A DNA stretch of 42,875 nucleotides from Bacteroidaceae bacterium (GTDB lineage: Bacteria > Bacteroidota > Bacteroidia > Bacteroidales > Bacteroidaceae): assembly GCA_024697945.1 (NCBI GenBank), contig JAILRU010000105.1, positions 1 to 42,875 on the forward strand, written 5' to 3'. Made by a program: the position numbers and the translations under genes. Within the stretch, counting starts at the first letter, position 1; each line of letters starts with the position of its first letter. The notes beneath the pieces are model-generated. The model did not search any database, had not been told where the DNA came from, and saw only the letters and a list, made by a program, of their open reading frames with translations. This document shows, one piece after another, positions 17,491 through 25,696 of this stretch.

Positions 17491-18810
17491 TCAACTGCAG
17501 AAGCTGAGCAGGATGCCTGCTGCAACGGCACTGCCGATGACACCGGCCACGTTGGGACCCATAGCGTGCATCAGAAGGAAGTTGCGCGGGTCGGCCTTCT
17601 GGCCTTCGGCCTGGCTGACGCGAGCTGCCATAGGAACGGCACTGACACCAGCACTGCCGATGAGGGGATTGATCTTCTCCTTCAGGAAGAGGTTCATAAC
17701 CTTAGCCATCAGTACGCCGCCTGCGCTACCAATACCAAAGGCAACGATGCCGACGCAAAGAATGGCGATGGTCTGGAAGTTCAGGTAGGCAGTGGCTGTT
17801 GCCGTAGCACCTACCGTCACGCCCAACATGATGACAACGATGTTGTTCAGCTCGTTCTGGGCAGCCTTGCTCAGACGCTCCACTACTCCACTCTCCTTGA
17901 AGAGATTGCCCAGCATCAGGCAGCCGATGAGCGTTCCAGCAGAGGGAACAATCAGGCTCACCACGATGGCAACGACGATGGGGAAGATAATCTTCTCTTT
18001 CTTGCTAACCTCGCGAAGTTGCTTCATACGAATCAAGCGCTCCTTCTTTGTCGTCAAAGCACGCATGATGGGCGGCTGAATGACGGGCACCAAAGCCATG
18101 TAGCTGTAGGCAGCCACGGCAATGGGACCAAGCAGCTCAGGCGCAAGCTTGGAGGTCAGGAAGATGGCCGTGGGTCCGTCGGCACCACCAATGATGCCGA
18201 TAGAAGCGGACTGTGCTACAGAGAAGCCGAAGACATCAATCTGCGTTACCAGGAAGGTAGCGAAGATGCCAAGCTGTGCGGCAGCGCCAAGCAAGAGACT
18301 CTTGGGATTGGCAATCAGCGGACCGAAGTCGGTCATCGCACCCACGCCAAGGAAGATGAGGCAAGGATAGACACCTGCCTTCACGCCTATATAGAGGATG
18401 TCGAGCAGACCGCCTTCCCTCATGATGTGACCATAGCTGTGATAGTAAGGGCTGTTGGGATTCAGGAACTCATTGTTCCACATCTCAGAGTCGAAGAGAC
18501 CAGCGCCAGGCAGATTGCTGAGAATCATGCCAAAGGCGATGGGCAGGAGCAACAGGGGCTCGTACTCTTTCTTGATGGCAAGCCAGAGCAGGAAGCAGCC
18601 GATGAGAATCATGACGGCATTCTTCCAACCCTCTTCCTGAATGAAGAAAGTGACGAAACCCATCTCGTTGATGAAGTCGTTCAGACCTTGCTCCAGGTCG
18701 AAGTCAGCAGCAAACAAGGGCGTGGCAACAAGGAGGAGCAGAAAGACCCCTCCCAGCCTCCCCATAGAGGGGAGGAGACAATCTCGAAAGATATTTAATA
18801 CCTTATTCAT
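17491..18810 (-). CDS. mmdB: Na+-translocating decarboxylase beta subunit (membrane pump)
   Basis: Integral membrane subunit of the sodium-pumping biotin decarboxylases: it decarboxylates carboxybiotin and exports Na+. 439 aa with about ten membrane segments. The catalytic loop [11 protein letters not shown] contains the conserved aspartate (Asp211), and the second conserved helix region ([13 protein letters not shown]) is present. Residues 1-35 form an unusual signal-peptide-like extension; residues 12-21 ([10 protein letters not shown]) are encoded by a C/G-run palindrome (18757-18776), which suggests the N-terminus was altered by repeat insertion. Last gene of the mmd operon, followed by a terminator. 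Substrate assignment to methylmalonyl-CoA comes from the mmdA partner. Confidence 0.94.
   Translation of the reverse strand: MNKVLNIFRDCLLPSMGRLGGVFLLLLVATPLFAADFDLEQGLNDFINEMGFVTFFIQEEGWKNAVMILIGCFLLWLAIKKEYEPLLLLPIAFGMILSNLPGAGLFDSEMWNNEFLNPNSPYYHSYGHIMREGGLLDILYIGVKAGVYPCLIFLGVGAMTDFGPLIANPKSLLLGAAAQLGIFATFLVTQIDVFGFSVAQSASIGIIGGADGPTAIFLTSKLAPELLGPIAVAAYSYMALVPVIQPPIMRALTTKKERLIRMKQLREVSKKEKIIFPIVVAIVVSLIVPSAGTLIGCLMLGNLFKESGVVERLSKAAQNELNNIVVIMLGVTVGATATATAYLNFQTIAILCVGIVAFGIGSAGGVLMAKVMNLFLKEKINPLIGSAGVSAVPMAARVSQAEGQKADPRNFLLMHAMGPNVAGVIGSAVAAGILLSFCS
18743..18776. repeat. C/G-run palindrome inside mmdB 5' coding region
   Basis: cctcccc and ggggagg arms lie around a short centre at 18757-18776, next to a second pyrimidine run (acccctccc). 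In frame with mmdB, it encodes part of its N-terminal extension. Confidence 0.75.
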
Positions 18811-18847
18811 TTATTGTTTTGTTTATGATTTTCAATTTGGTTTTTCT

Positions 18848-18880
18848 CCCCTTTACGGGGGAGTTAGAGGGGGGGCCTCA
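18848..18880. repeat. C/G-run palindrome in the mmdC-mmdB gap
   Basis: ctcccc-tttac-ggggga followed by a G run fills most of the 67-bp space between mmdC and mmdB and touches the mmdC stop codon. Confidence 0.75.
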
Positions 18881-19585
18881 ATCCAACTCCACGAGTGCCT
18901 GTCCGCTTTGTACCTGAGCACCAGTTTCCACAAGGATAGCCTTGACGGTTCCTGCGAACTCGGCGGTGATGTTGTTCTCCATCTTCATTGCTTCCATCAG
19001 CAGGACAGTATCGCCTGCATTGACGGTGTCGCCCACCTTGACGGTCACCTTGGTGATGGTGCCAGGCAGAGGAGCGGTAACGGTCTTTGTGCCAGCAGGT
19101 GCTGCTGCAGCGGGTGCAGGAGCTGCCACAGGAGCGGGAGCTGCGGGAGCGGGCTTCGGAGTAACTTCAGCCTTGGCTGCTACGAAGTCGGCAACCATCT
19201 CGACGAGCAGGTCGCCCTGGTTGACGCTCTGTCCCTGAGTGACGGCAACACGCTGAACGGTGCCATCCACTTCGCTTACGATGTCGTTGGCCATCTTCAT
19301 GGCCTCAACAACGAGGAGCACATCGCCGCGCTTTACGCGCTGGCCGTTGGTGACGTTAATCTTCGTGACGGTTCCGGGCAGTTCGCTGTTGACGTTCTTG
19401 GTGCCGGCTGTCTGTGCTTCGGGAGCGGCGGGAGCCATAGCGACACGAGGTCCCTCAGCCTTCTTGTGGGGTACTTCTACCTGATAGGTCTGACCATTGA
19501 CGGTAACCTTCATCTGTCCGTCCTTGAGGTCTTCAACGGTGGCAGCATAGTCCTGACCACCTATTTTAAATTTGAATTCTTTCAT
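18878..19585 (-). CDS. mmdC: Biotin carboxyl carrier subunit with two biotinyl domains
   Basis: Carries the CO2 group on biotin between the carboxyltransferase MmdA and the pump MmdB. 235 aa, against about 120-170 for usual single-domain carriers. After an N-terminal beta segment (MKEFKFKIGGQDYAATVEDL) there are two complete biotinyl domains: ~62-130 with VVEAMKMAND (Lys97) and ~166-235 with LMEAMKMENN (Lys201), joined by an Ala/Pro linker (~139-165). Both EAMKM biotinylation motifs are intact, so both may be modified. The middle gene of the operon, 35 nt after mmdD and 67 nt before mmdB. A 7-nt array (19590-19618) forms its leader. Confidence 0.92.
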   Translation of the reverse strand: MKEFKFKIGGQDYAATVEDLKDGQMKVTVNGQTYQVEVPHKKAEGPRVAMAPAAPEAQTAGTKNVNSELPGTVTKINVTNGQRVKRGDVLLVVEAMKMANDIVSEVDGTVQRVAVTQGQSVNQGDLLVEMVADFVAAKAEVTPKPAPAAPAPVAAPAPAAAAPAGTKTVTAPLPGTITKVTVKVGDTVNAGDTVLLMEAMKMENNITAEFAGTVKAILVETGAQVQSGQALVELD

Positions 19586-19589
19586 TATT

Positions 19590-19618
19590 ATGAATTGTGA
19601 ATTGTGAATTATGAATTA
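19590..19618 (-). repeat. 7-nt array in the mmdC leader
   Basis: gaattgt, gaattgt, gaattat, gaattag on the plus strand, i.e. A-rich aattcac-type units on the mRNA strand, ending 4 nt before the mmdC start codon. Confidence 0.85.
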
Positions 19619-19620
19619 GC

Positions 19621-19953
19621 TTAAAGTCTTGGGTTCAGCGTTGCGCCCCAAGCAGAGGGATAGGGAACGATGGTGAGAACGCGTGTCTCGCGATTGTCCT
19701 TTTCCTTGAAATAAAGGTAGAGTGCGGTTGCAACTGCTGCCTTGTCCTCTTCGCTGGCTTTCTCGAAAGACTTGGCCTCCAGGCTAGTATCGATGGTGCT
19801 CTTCACAGCCTTCACCTTTGCTGTTGTCTTCTTTGCAACAGCAGTAAAGACGCCCAGGATAAGCACCAGGATTAACAGGATGGAGAACACCACCAGGATG
19901 GAGATGCCTGCCAAAAGCCATATCTGAGGGTCGGATATTGAAAGGAAATACAT
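19621..19953 (-). CDS. mmdD: OadG/MmdD-like small membrane subunit of the decarboxylase
   Basis: A 110-aa protein with one N-terminal membrane helix (~12-38, LLAGISILVVFSILLILVLI), then a charged cytoplasmic part with a short Ala/Lys-rich helix. It ends YPSAWGATLNPRL, similar to the conserved end of OadG-type gamma/delta subunits. These subunits help assemble the complex and attach the carboxyltransferase to the membrane pump. Its position between mmdA (69 nt upstream) and mmdC supports the assignment. Sequence conservation in this family is low, so the call rests partly on context. Confidence 0.85.
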   Translation of the reverse strand: MYFLSISDPQIWLLAGISILVVFSILLILVLILGVFTAVAKKTTAKVKAVKSTIDTSLEAKSFEKASEEDKAAVATALYLYFKEKDNRETRVLTIVPYPSAWGATLNPRL

Positions 19954-20022
19954 ATTATTTCAATTTTGTAGTTATAAGTAGTTAGAGGAAGAATCATTTA
20001 TCTTCTTCTATCTTCTTTGTTT

Positions 20023-21594
20023 TTACAGAGGAATATTTCCGTGCTTCTTGGCGGGGTTAGTGAGTTTCTTGTTCTCAAGCTGAGCCAGGGCGCGGATGAT
20101 ACGGAAGCGGGTGTTGCGAGGCTCGATGACATCGTCGATGTAGCCGTACTTGGCAGCCTGATAAGGATTGGCGAAGAGGTCTTCGTACTCCTTCTGTTTC
20201 TCAGCCATGTAAGCCTTTGCTTCTTCCACCTTGCCTTCGTCCTTCAGAGCCTTAGCCTCCTTTGCATAGAGCACGCTAGCTGCTCCGCTGGCACCCATCA
20301 CGGCAATCTCGCTGCTGGGCCATGCATAGTTCAGGTCGCCACGCAACTGCTTACAGCTCATCACGATGTGGCTGCCGCCATAGCTCTTACGCAGGGTAAC
20401 GGTCACTTTGGGAATCGTAGCCTCGCCGTAAGCATAGAGCAACTTCGCACCATGCAGAATGACGGCATTGTACTCCTGACCTGTGCCGGGCAGGAAGCCT
20501 GGAACGTCAACGAGCGTCACGATGGGAATGTTGAAGGCGTCGCAGAAACGAACGAAGCGAGCGCCCTTGCGGCTGGAGTTGCAGTCGAGCACACCTGCCA
20601 GCTGCTTCGGCTGGTTGGCAACGATACCGACACTCTGGCCGTTGAAACGGGCAAAGCCGATGATGATGTTCTTGGCAAAGTTAGGCTGTACCTCGAAGAA
20701 CTCGCCATTGTCCACGATACCGGCAATCACCTGATACATATCGTAAGGCGTGTTGGGGTTGTCGGGAATGATGTCGTTCAGGTAGTCCTCCATGCGGTCG
20801 ATTGGGTCGGTGCAGGTCACGCGAGGTGTCTTCTCGAGGTTGTTCTGAGGAATGTAGGAGAAGAGCTGCTTGATCATAGCGATGCACTCTTCCTCGTTCT
20901 TGGCTGTGAAGTGTGTCACGCCGCTCTTGGTGGCATGAACGCTTGCGCCGCCCAGTTGCTCCTGAGTAACAACCTCACCAAGTACGGCCTTCACTGGGCC
21001 AGGACCTGTGAGGAACATATAGCTGCTGCCCTCCACCATGAATGTGAAGTCCGTCAGAGCGGGGCTATACACGGCACCGCCTGCGCAGGGGCCCATGATG
21101 GCACTAATCTGGGGAATCACACCAGAGGACATGATGTTGCGCTGGAAAATCTCAGCATAACCGGCAAGGGCATTGATGCCTTCCTGAAGACGTGCACCGC
21201 CTGAGTCATTGAGACCAATGACAGGAGCACCCACCTTCATGGCGATGTCCATCACCTTACAAATCTTGCTGGCAAGCATCTCGGAGAGAGAACCTGCGGA
21301 AACGGTGAAGTCCTGTGCGAAGACATAAACAAGGCGACCACCGATTGTACCGCTACCGGTCACAACGCCGTCGCCCAGATACTGCTTCTTCTCCATTCCG
21401 AAGTTAGTGCAGCGATGCTTCACGAACATGTCCATTTCCTCGAAGCTACCTTCGTCGAGCAGCATGTTGATACGTTCGCGAGCCGTGAACTTGTTCTTCT
21501 CGTGCTGCTTCTCAATAGCTTTTTCGCCACCACCCATACGGGCCTTGGCGCGGAGCTCCATAAGCTCCTTAATCTTTTCTGTCTGTGTACTCAT
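20023..21594 (-). CDS. mmdA: Methylmalonyl-CoA decarboxylase carboxyltransferase (alpha) subunit
   Basis: Biotin-dependent acyl-CoA carboxyltransferase, 523 aa, the standard length. It transfers the carboxyl group from methylmalonyl-CoA to biotin on MmdC. Conserved glycine-rich oxyanion-hole regions are visible: [20 protein letters not shown] and [18 protein letters not shown] in the N-terminal half, and [13 protein letters not shown] and [10 protein letters not shown] in the C-terminal half. It could equally be called propionyl-CoA carboxylase beta chain, but the following membrane and biotin genes point to the Na+-pumping decarboxylase of the succinate-to-propionate route. First gene of the operon; start ATG at 21594 with a TAACTTTG box 45 nt upstream. 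Confidence 0.95.
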   Translation of the reverse strand: MSTQTEKIKELMELRAKARMGGGEKAIEKQHEKNKFTARERINMLLDEGSFEEMDMFVKHRCTNFGMEKKQYLGDGVVTGSGTIGGRLVYVFAQDFTVSAGSLSEMLASKICKVMDIAMKVGAPVIGLNDSGGARLQEGINALAGYAEIFQRNIMSSGVIPQISAIMGPCAGGAVYSPALTDFTFMVEGSSYMFLTGPGPVKAVLGEVVTQEQLGGASVHATKSGVTHFTAKNEEECIAMIKQLFSYIPQNNLEKTPRVTCTDPIDRMEDYLNDIIPDNPNTPYDMYQVIAGIVDNGEFFEVQPNFAKNIIIGFARFNGQSVGIVANQPKQLAGVLDCNSSRKGARFVRFCDAFNIPIVTLVDVPGFLPGTGQEYNAVILHGAKLLYAYGEATIPKVTVTLRKSYGGSHIVMSCKQLRGDLNYAWPSSEIAVMGASGAASVLYAKEAKALKDEGKVEEAKAYMAEKQKEYEDLFANPYQAAKYGYIDDVIEPRNTRFRIIRALAQLENKKLTNPAKKHGNIPL

Positions 21595-21638
21595 CTTTGT
21601 GATTTACTATTTAAAGATTACAATCTAAAATTTGCGCG

Positions 21639-21646
21639 CAAAGTTA
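21639..21646 (-). promoter_or_regulatory. Promoter -7 box of mmd operon
   Basis: TAACTTTG on the minus strand. The -33 position has TTC in place of TTG. Confidence 0.6.
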
Positions 21647-21738
21647 CAAAGAAATTAAGAATTAAGGAAGAAGAATAAAGAATTATTTTCCATTCTTGCT
21701 ATTATAAATAAATAATGTATCATTTTGGGGTTTCTAAG

Positions 21739-21769
21739 TTGGCAGTTATTCAGAAAAAGCGTACCTTTG
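21739..21769 (+). promoter_or_regulatory. Promoter of MATE gene, almost abutting its start codon
   Basis: TTGG at 21739 and TACCTTTG at 21762-21769, 23-nt start-to-start. Transcription should begin about 3-7 nt after the box, i.e. only 2-6 nt before the ATG at 21778. Confidence 0.8.
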
Positions 21770-21777
21770 CATCCGAA

Positions 21778-23139
21778 ATGACACAACACGTTCCAACCGA
21801 ACTTGGCACGAAGCCCATCGGGTCTCTACTCTGGCAATACTCCTTGCCTGCCATCATCGCGATGGTGGCATCTTCTATATATAATATAGTAGATAGCATC
21901 TTCGTGGGACAGGGTTTGGGCGACGAGGCAATCAGCGGAATGGCTGTGGCAAGTCCCTTCATGAACCTGTCAGCCGCCTTCGGTGCTATGGTGGGCGTGG
22001 GTGCCAGTACCGTCATCAGCGTCCGCCTGGGACAAGGGAAATATGAAGAGGCTCAGCATATCCTTGGCAACACGATTAGCCTCAACGTCATTCTCGGCAT
22101 CCTCTTCACGCTGGCTTGTCTGCCCTTCTTAGACAATATCCTGTTCCTTTTCGGCGCAAGCGAAGTCACCCTACCCTATGCTCGCGAATACATGCTCATC
22201 ATTCTGCTTGGCAATATGGTGACGCATCTGTATTATGGCTCGAACGCCATTCTGCGCAGTGCCGGACATCCAAGGACGGCTATGGCCTGTACCTTCCTCG
22301 CCATCATCGTCAACTGCATCCTCGACCCCCTCTTCATCTTCGTCTTCAAATGGGGCATTCAGGGTGTTGCATGGGCGACGATTATTGCTCAGGCTGTTGC
22401 ATTCTGCTGGCAGCTGAAACTGTTCAGCCGGCCCACAGAACTTCTGCATCTTCGCAGGGGTATCTATCGGCTTCGGCTCTCCATCGTAAGACAATGTCTG
22501 GCAATTGGTCTCAGTCCATTCCTGATGAACAGCTGTGCCTGCCTGGTAGTGCTTATCTGCAACAATCGCCTACTTCAGTACGGAGGCGATATGGCAATAG
22601 GTGCATACGGAATCGTCAACAGAGTGGTATTCCTGTTCATTACCATCGTTATGGGACTTGTGCAAGGCATGCAGCCCATCGTCGGCTACAACTGGGGCGC
22701 GCGGAAGGACGACCGCGTGTTCCGGGTGCTGCGTTACGGCATCATCGGAGCGACCTGTATCACTCTGGTCGCTTGGTTGACGGGCGAACTGACGCCTGCT
22801 CCTGTCATACATATCTTCGGAGCTGGTCCGGAACTAACAGAAAAGGCCGTTCAAGCCTTCCATTTCGTTGTGGCTGCCTTCCCGTTGGTAGGAGCGCAGA
22901 TGGTTATCGGCAACTTCTTCCAAAGCATCGGTCACGCAGGCAAGAGCATCTTCCTGAGCGTCACCCGACAGATGCTTTTCCTCATCCCTCTGTTAGCTGT
23001 ACTTCCGAAGTGGTGGGGACTTGACGGCGTTTGGCTTGCAATGCCCATAAGCGACACTATCAGCTTCATTGCAGCTGTCTGTATGCTTGTCTATATGGTG
23101 CGTAAAATAAAACGGGATGAAACGAATCGGACTGCTTAG
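21778..23139 (+). CDS. MATE family efflux transporter
   Basis: Twelve-helix Na+ or H+ antiporter that exports drugs or metabolites. 453 aa from the ATG at 21778; an in-frame ATG at 21715 was rejected because the promoter lies between the two. Family features include LLWQYSLPAIIAMVASSIYN in helix 1, FVGQGLGDEAISGMAVASPF, and the repeat of this pattern in the second half (GYNWGARKDDRVFRVLRYG). The last 23 nt overlap the start of the phosphodiesterase gene, so the two are translationally linked. The leader seems to be nearly absent. Substrate unknown. Confidence 0.93.
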   Translation: MTQHVPTELGTKPIGSLLWQYSLPAIIAMVASSIYNIVDSIFVGQGLGDEAISGMAVASPFMNLSAAFGAMVGVGASTVISVRLGQGKYEEAQHILGNTISLNVILGILFTLACLPFLDNILFLFGASEVTLPYAREYMLIILLGNMVTHLYYGSNAILRSAGHPRTAMACTFLAIIVNCILDPLFIFVFKWGIQGVAWATIIAQAVAFCWQLKLFSRPTELLHLRRGIYRLRLSIVRQCLAIGLSPFLMNSCACLVVLICNNRLLQYGGDMAIGAYGIVNRVVFLFITIVMGLVQGMQPIVGYNWGARKDDRVFRVLRYGIIGATCITLVAWLTGELTPAPVIHIFGAGPELTEKAVQAFHFVVAAFPLVGAQMVIGNFFQSIGHAGKSIFLSVTRQMLFLIPLLAVLPKWWGLDGVWLAMPISDTISFIAAVCMLVYMVRKIKRDETNRTA

Positions 23140-23608
23140 CGACACGCATGCCTATTGGGACAAGCGCTATCTGCAATACTTCGAGCAGTGCGATGAGATT
23201 TGGCACGCTGGGGATATCGGTTCCCTTGAACTGGCAATGCGACTGCAGGAGTTCCGACCGTTGAGGGCTGTCTATGGCAACTGCGACGGAGGCGACCTGC
23301 GACGGCTCTACACCGAAAAACTACGATGGACCTGCGAAGGAGCAGACATCCTGATGACGCATATCGGAGGCTATCCTGGGCATTACGACCTACGCATCCG
23401 CCAACAGATTATCAGTCATCCGCCAAAGCTCTTCATCAGCGGACACAGCCATATACTCAAGGTACAATACGACGAATCGCTGGGTTTGCTACACATCAAT
23501 CCGGGAGCCGCAGGACTGCAAGGCTGGCACCAGGTTCGTACGCTTGTGCGTTTCAATATCGAGAATGGAAACTTCAGCGACCTCGAGATAATCGAGATTC
23601 CTCGATGA
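23117..23608 (+). CDS. YfcE/MJ0936-type metallophosphoesterase
   Basis: A 163-aa calcineurin-like phosphodiesterase. All metal-binding motifs are present: DTH (Asp9, His11), GD (Asp33), GNCD (54-57), H82 in MTHIGG, and GHSH (109-112). Members of this family hydrolyse phosphodiesters; the physiological substrate is not known. It starts inside the MATE gene (23-nt overlap) and so depends on its transcript. Confidence 0.92.
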   Translation: MKRIGLLSDTHAYWDKRYLQYFEQCDEIWHAGDIGSLELAMRLQEFRPLRAVYGNCDGGDLRRLYTEKLRWTCEGADILMTHIGGYPGHYDLRIRQQIISHPPKLFISGHSHILKVQYDESLGLLHINPGAAGLQGWHQVRTLVRFNIENGNFSDLEIIEIPR

Positions 23609-23729
23609 TTGGATTAAAGATTAGGGACGCCAATGTTCAAAAATGCAGATTATTGCCCCCACAAGCATGTTACAAAACATATTTTAGGCCCTTTTCTATA
23701 GGAAAACTGAATTTTTTTAGGTGAAACTC

Positions 23730-23760
23730 TTGCGGGAATTAGAAAAAAGTCCTATCTTTG
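23730..23760 (+). promoter_or_regulatory. Promoter of mini secreted protein gene
   Basis: TTGC at 23730 and TATCTTTG at 23753-23760, again 23 nt start-to-start. The start codon is at 23779, giving a leader of about 15 nt. Confidence 0.8.
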
Positions 23761-23778
23761 CAGCAGATTATATACAGA

Positions 23779-24081
23779 ATGAAGAAGATTTTTATCATAT
23801 CACTCACTTTGGCGATGGCATTCGCACCCATTTCCATGCTGGCAGAGTCTGAACGTGACGGCATTGAGATGAGTGTTTCGGGCATCACCCTTAGCATCAG
23901 TGGCGGTAATGTCCACATTAACGGTGCAAACGGTGAGGTTATGGAAGTATTCAACCTGACAGGAACCAAGGTCGCCACCATTCGCATCGACAGCAATGAA
24001 AAGACCTTCGCCCTGAATCTTCCCAAGGGCTGCTACCTGATAAAGGTCGGCAAGATTGTCCGCAAGATTTCTGTACAATAA
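23779..24081 (+). CDS. Small exported protein resembling a free-standing sorting-tail domain
   Basis: 100 aa. Signal peptide ~1-22 (ends FAPISMLA). The mature ~78 residues match the pattern of the Bacteroidota C-terminal secretion/sorting domain (type A): VMEVFNLTGTKVATIRI, then LNLPKGCYLIKVGK and a final basic beta strand (IVRKISVQ). Usually this domain ends a large secreted protein; here it is the whole protein. Start at 23779 chosen over an in-frame codon at 23758 because the promoter -7 box covers the latter. It has its own promoter and terminator, so it is a monocistronic unit. Function unknown. Confidence 0.8.
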   Translation: MKKIFIISLTLAMAFAPISMLAESERDGIEMSVSGITLSISGGNVHINGANGEVMEVFNLTGTKVATIRIDSNEKTFALNLPKGCYLIKVGKIVRKISVQ

Positions 24082-24111
24082 TTTGAGACTAAGATAGACA
24101 TAAAAGAGGTT

Positions 24112-24150
24112 AGGGATTAAGGATGCAACTTTCTTAATCCCTGTTTTTTT
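24112..24150 (+). terminator. Intrinsic terminator
   Basis: Stem agggattaag (24112-24121) against cttaatccct (24133-24142) followed by a run of seven T (24144-24150), 30 nt after the mini-protein stop codon. Confidence 0.9.
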
Positions 24151-24197
24151 AATTTGCAATTAAACCATATTATTTTATTCTTGTCTAACTGAATGGA

Positions 24198-24737
24198 ATG
24201 ATAGATGAGAAAGCACTCATTAAGCAGTTGTGTGACCCTTCTACGAAAGAGGCGGCATTCACGCAGATGGTTCGCGAATACCAGGAAATACTCTATTGGC
24301 AAATACGTCGAATGGTGATTTCGCATGCCGATGCCGACGATGTCCTGCAGAACACTTTCATCAAGGCATGGAGTGCTATCGATTCCTTTCGTCAGGAGTC
24401 CCGTATTAAAACCTGGCTCTTTCGCATTGCCATCAACGAATCCCTCAACCACCTTGCCAAAAAGAAACAGACACTAAGCCTGGACCAGACAGAGGGAAGC
24501 ATTGCTTATATGCTTGCAAGCGACAGCTACTTCGACGGAGATGAGGTACAGCAGCAGTTCCAGACTGCCATCAGCACTTTGCCCGACAAGCAGCGCCTCG
24601 TCTTCAACCTGAAGTATTTCGACGAGATGAAATACGAAGACATGAGTGACCTGCTCGGCACAAGTATAGGAGCCCTCAAGGCCTCCTATCATCACGCCGT
24701 CAAAAAAATTTCTTCTTTTTTTGAGAATAACGATTAA
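24198..24737 (+). CDS. ECF sigma factor
   Basis: 179-aa extracytoplasmic-function sigma factor. Region 2 is seen at ~15-75 with HADADDVLQNTFIKAWSAID (the usual DAEDVxQxxFxxxW pattern) and region 4 at ~125-175 (LPDKQRLVFNLKYFDEMKYE, then a helix-turn-helix SDLLGTSIGALKASYHHAVK). It is followed by a one-helix membrane protein and a Spy-like periplasmic protein, a layout typical of an envelope-stress regulon where the second gene is the anti-sigma. No clear housekeeping promoter box is visible just upstream, so autoregulation is possible. Confidence 0.93.
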   Translation: MIDEKALIKQLCDPSTKEAAFTQMVREYQEILYWQIRRMVISHADADDVLQNTFIKAWSAIDSFRQESRIKTWLFRIAINESLNHLAKKKQTLSLDQTEGSIAYMLASDSYFDGDEVQQQFQTAISTLPDKQRLVFNLKYFDEMKYEDMSDLLGTSIGALKASYHHAVKKISSFFENND

Positions 24738-24769
24738 ACCTTTTATAACAAAAGATATCAAATAAACAG

Positions 24770-25111
24770 ATGATGACAAACAATCATAACACAGAAGAGC
24801 TGGAAGCCAAGCTTCTTTCACGCTTCGGCACAGAAAAGCCATTTACCGTTCCTGAAGGCTATTTTGAAGGTTTGACGGAGCGTGTGATGAACCGCGTGGC
24901 ACAGCGCAAACGTCGTCGTTTGGTATGGCGATGGGTTGCTGCTGCTGTACTTGTTGGCTGTGTGGTAACAGGAGGATTGTTCTTCGAAGTCAGACAACAG
25001 GCCATAGACAACATACAGACAGCGGAGGACATCCAATATATCGAGGACGCGCTGGACTATTCTATGATAGACAACATGAGTATCGCCTCTTATCTGACAG
25101 AGGCAGAATGA
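24770..25111 (+). CDS. Single-pass membrane protein, possible anti-sigma factor
   Basis: 113 aa (an alternative start is the next codon, ATG at 24773). Cytosolic N-terminal part ~1-50 with a basic end (RKRRRLVWRW), one membrane helix ~53-72 (VAAAVLVGCVVTGGLFF) and a short acidic periplasmic part ending in LTEAE. It lies 32 nt after the sigma gene and before the Spy-like gene. No zinc-binding HxxxCxxC motif is seen, so the anti-sigma role is inferred only from position and topology. Confidence 0.72.
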   Translation: MMTNNHNTEELEAKLLSRFGTEKPFTVPEGYFEGLTERVMNRVAQRKRRRLVWRWVAAAVLVGCVVTGGLFFEVRQQAIDNIQTAEDIQYIEDALDYSMIDNMSIASYLTEAE

Positions 25112-25124
25112 AAATTGAGAATAT

Positions 25125-25149
25125 AATAAGAAAATAAGAGAATAAGAAA
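25125..25149 (+). repeat. 8-nt array forming the leader of the Spy-like gene
   Basis: Units aataagaa, aataagag, aataagaa at 25125, 25133 and 25141; the last runs into the ATG at 25150. The A-rich strand is the mRNA strand. Confidence 0.85.
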
Positions 25150-25608
25150 ATGAGGAGACTTTCTACATTTCTAATTATCTACCTTTCTTCATTTATGCTG
25201 ATGGCACAGCAACAGCAGCGAGGCAAGTTCAACCCTGAGGAGTTCAAGGCTAAGCTTGAAAGCTACGTCACCAGCGAAGCAGGTTTCACCCAGAGTGAAG
25301 CACAAACCTTCTACCCCATCTATCATGAGATGAAAGGCAAGCAACGTCAATTGCAGCGCAAAATCTTCTGGCTCAAGAAGAATGCACCTGCTGAAAATGC
25401 CGACCCGAAAGACTTTGCCCTTACCATCCAGAAGATAAAGGATCTGGGCTTGGAAATCGCTCAGTTGGAAGTCAACTACTACAAGAAAATGTGCAACGCG
25501 GTATCACCACAGAAAGTTTACAAGGCGATGTGTGCTGAAGACAAGTTCCACAGAATGATGCTGGAAGACTTCGGCAACGGACAAAAACCGCCAAAAACCG
25601 CAAAATAA
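25150..25608 (+). CDS. Spy/CpxP-like periplasmic helical protein
   Basis: 152 aa with a signal peptide (~1-19, ends SSFMLMA). The mature part is highly helical and charged, with LTxxQ-like phrases (GFTQSEAQTFYPIYHEMKG, ALTIQKIKDL). It has the size and helix content of Spy/CpxP-type chaperones or metal-responsive periplasmic sensors. It is the third gene of the sigma operon and thus probably a target or modulator of that envelope response. Function inferred from fold-like features and context only. Confidence 0.72.
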   Translation: MRRLSTFLIIYLSSFMLMAQQQQRGKFNPEEFKAKLESYVTSEAGFTQSEAQTFYPIYHEMKGKQRQLQRKIFWLKKNAPAENADPKDFALTIQKIKDLGLEIAQLEVNYYKKMCNAVSPQKVYKAMCAEDKFHRMMLEDFGNGQKPPKTAK

Positions 25609-25648
25609 AAGATAGAACAAGCTAAAGAGGTAAAAAGATGTTTCAGGT

Positions 25649-25692
25649 GAAGAGTAGATGAGCTGGTACTGCCATCTACTCTTCTGCTTTTT
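25649..25692 (+). terminator. Intrinsic terminator of sigma operon
   Basis: Stem gaagagtagat (25649-25659) against atctactcttc (25674-25684), then a T-rich tract to 25692. It lies between convergent genes. Confidence 0.85.
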
Positions 25693-25696
25693 ATAT

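Noticed and set aside
17566..18798. Long open frame (410 codons) antisense to mmdB; similar long antisense frames opposite mmdA, DUF3987, pfp and ABC-F
   Set aside because: Their composition (His/Val/Gln-rich, no recognisable domains) is what arises opposite GC-rich, strongly biased genes. The sense strands encode well-known families over the full length.
21715..21777. Upstream ATG for the MATE gene
   Set aside because: A consensus promoter lies between it and 21778, and the extra residues show no MATE features.
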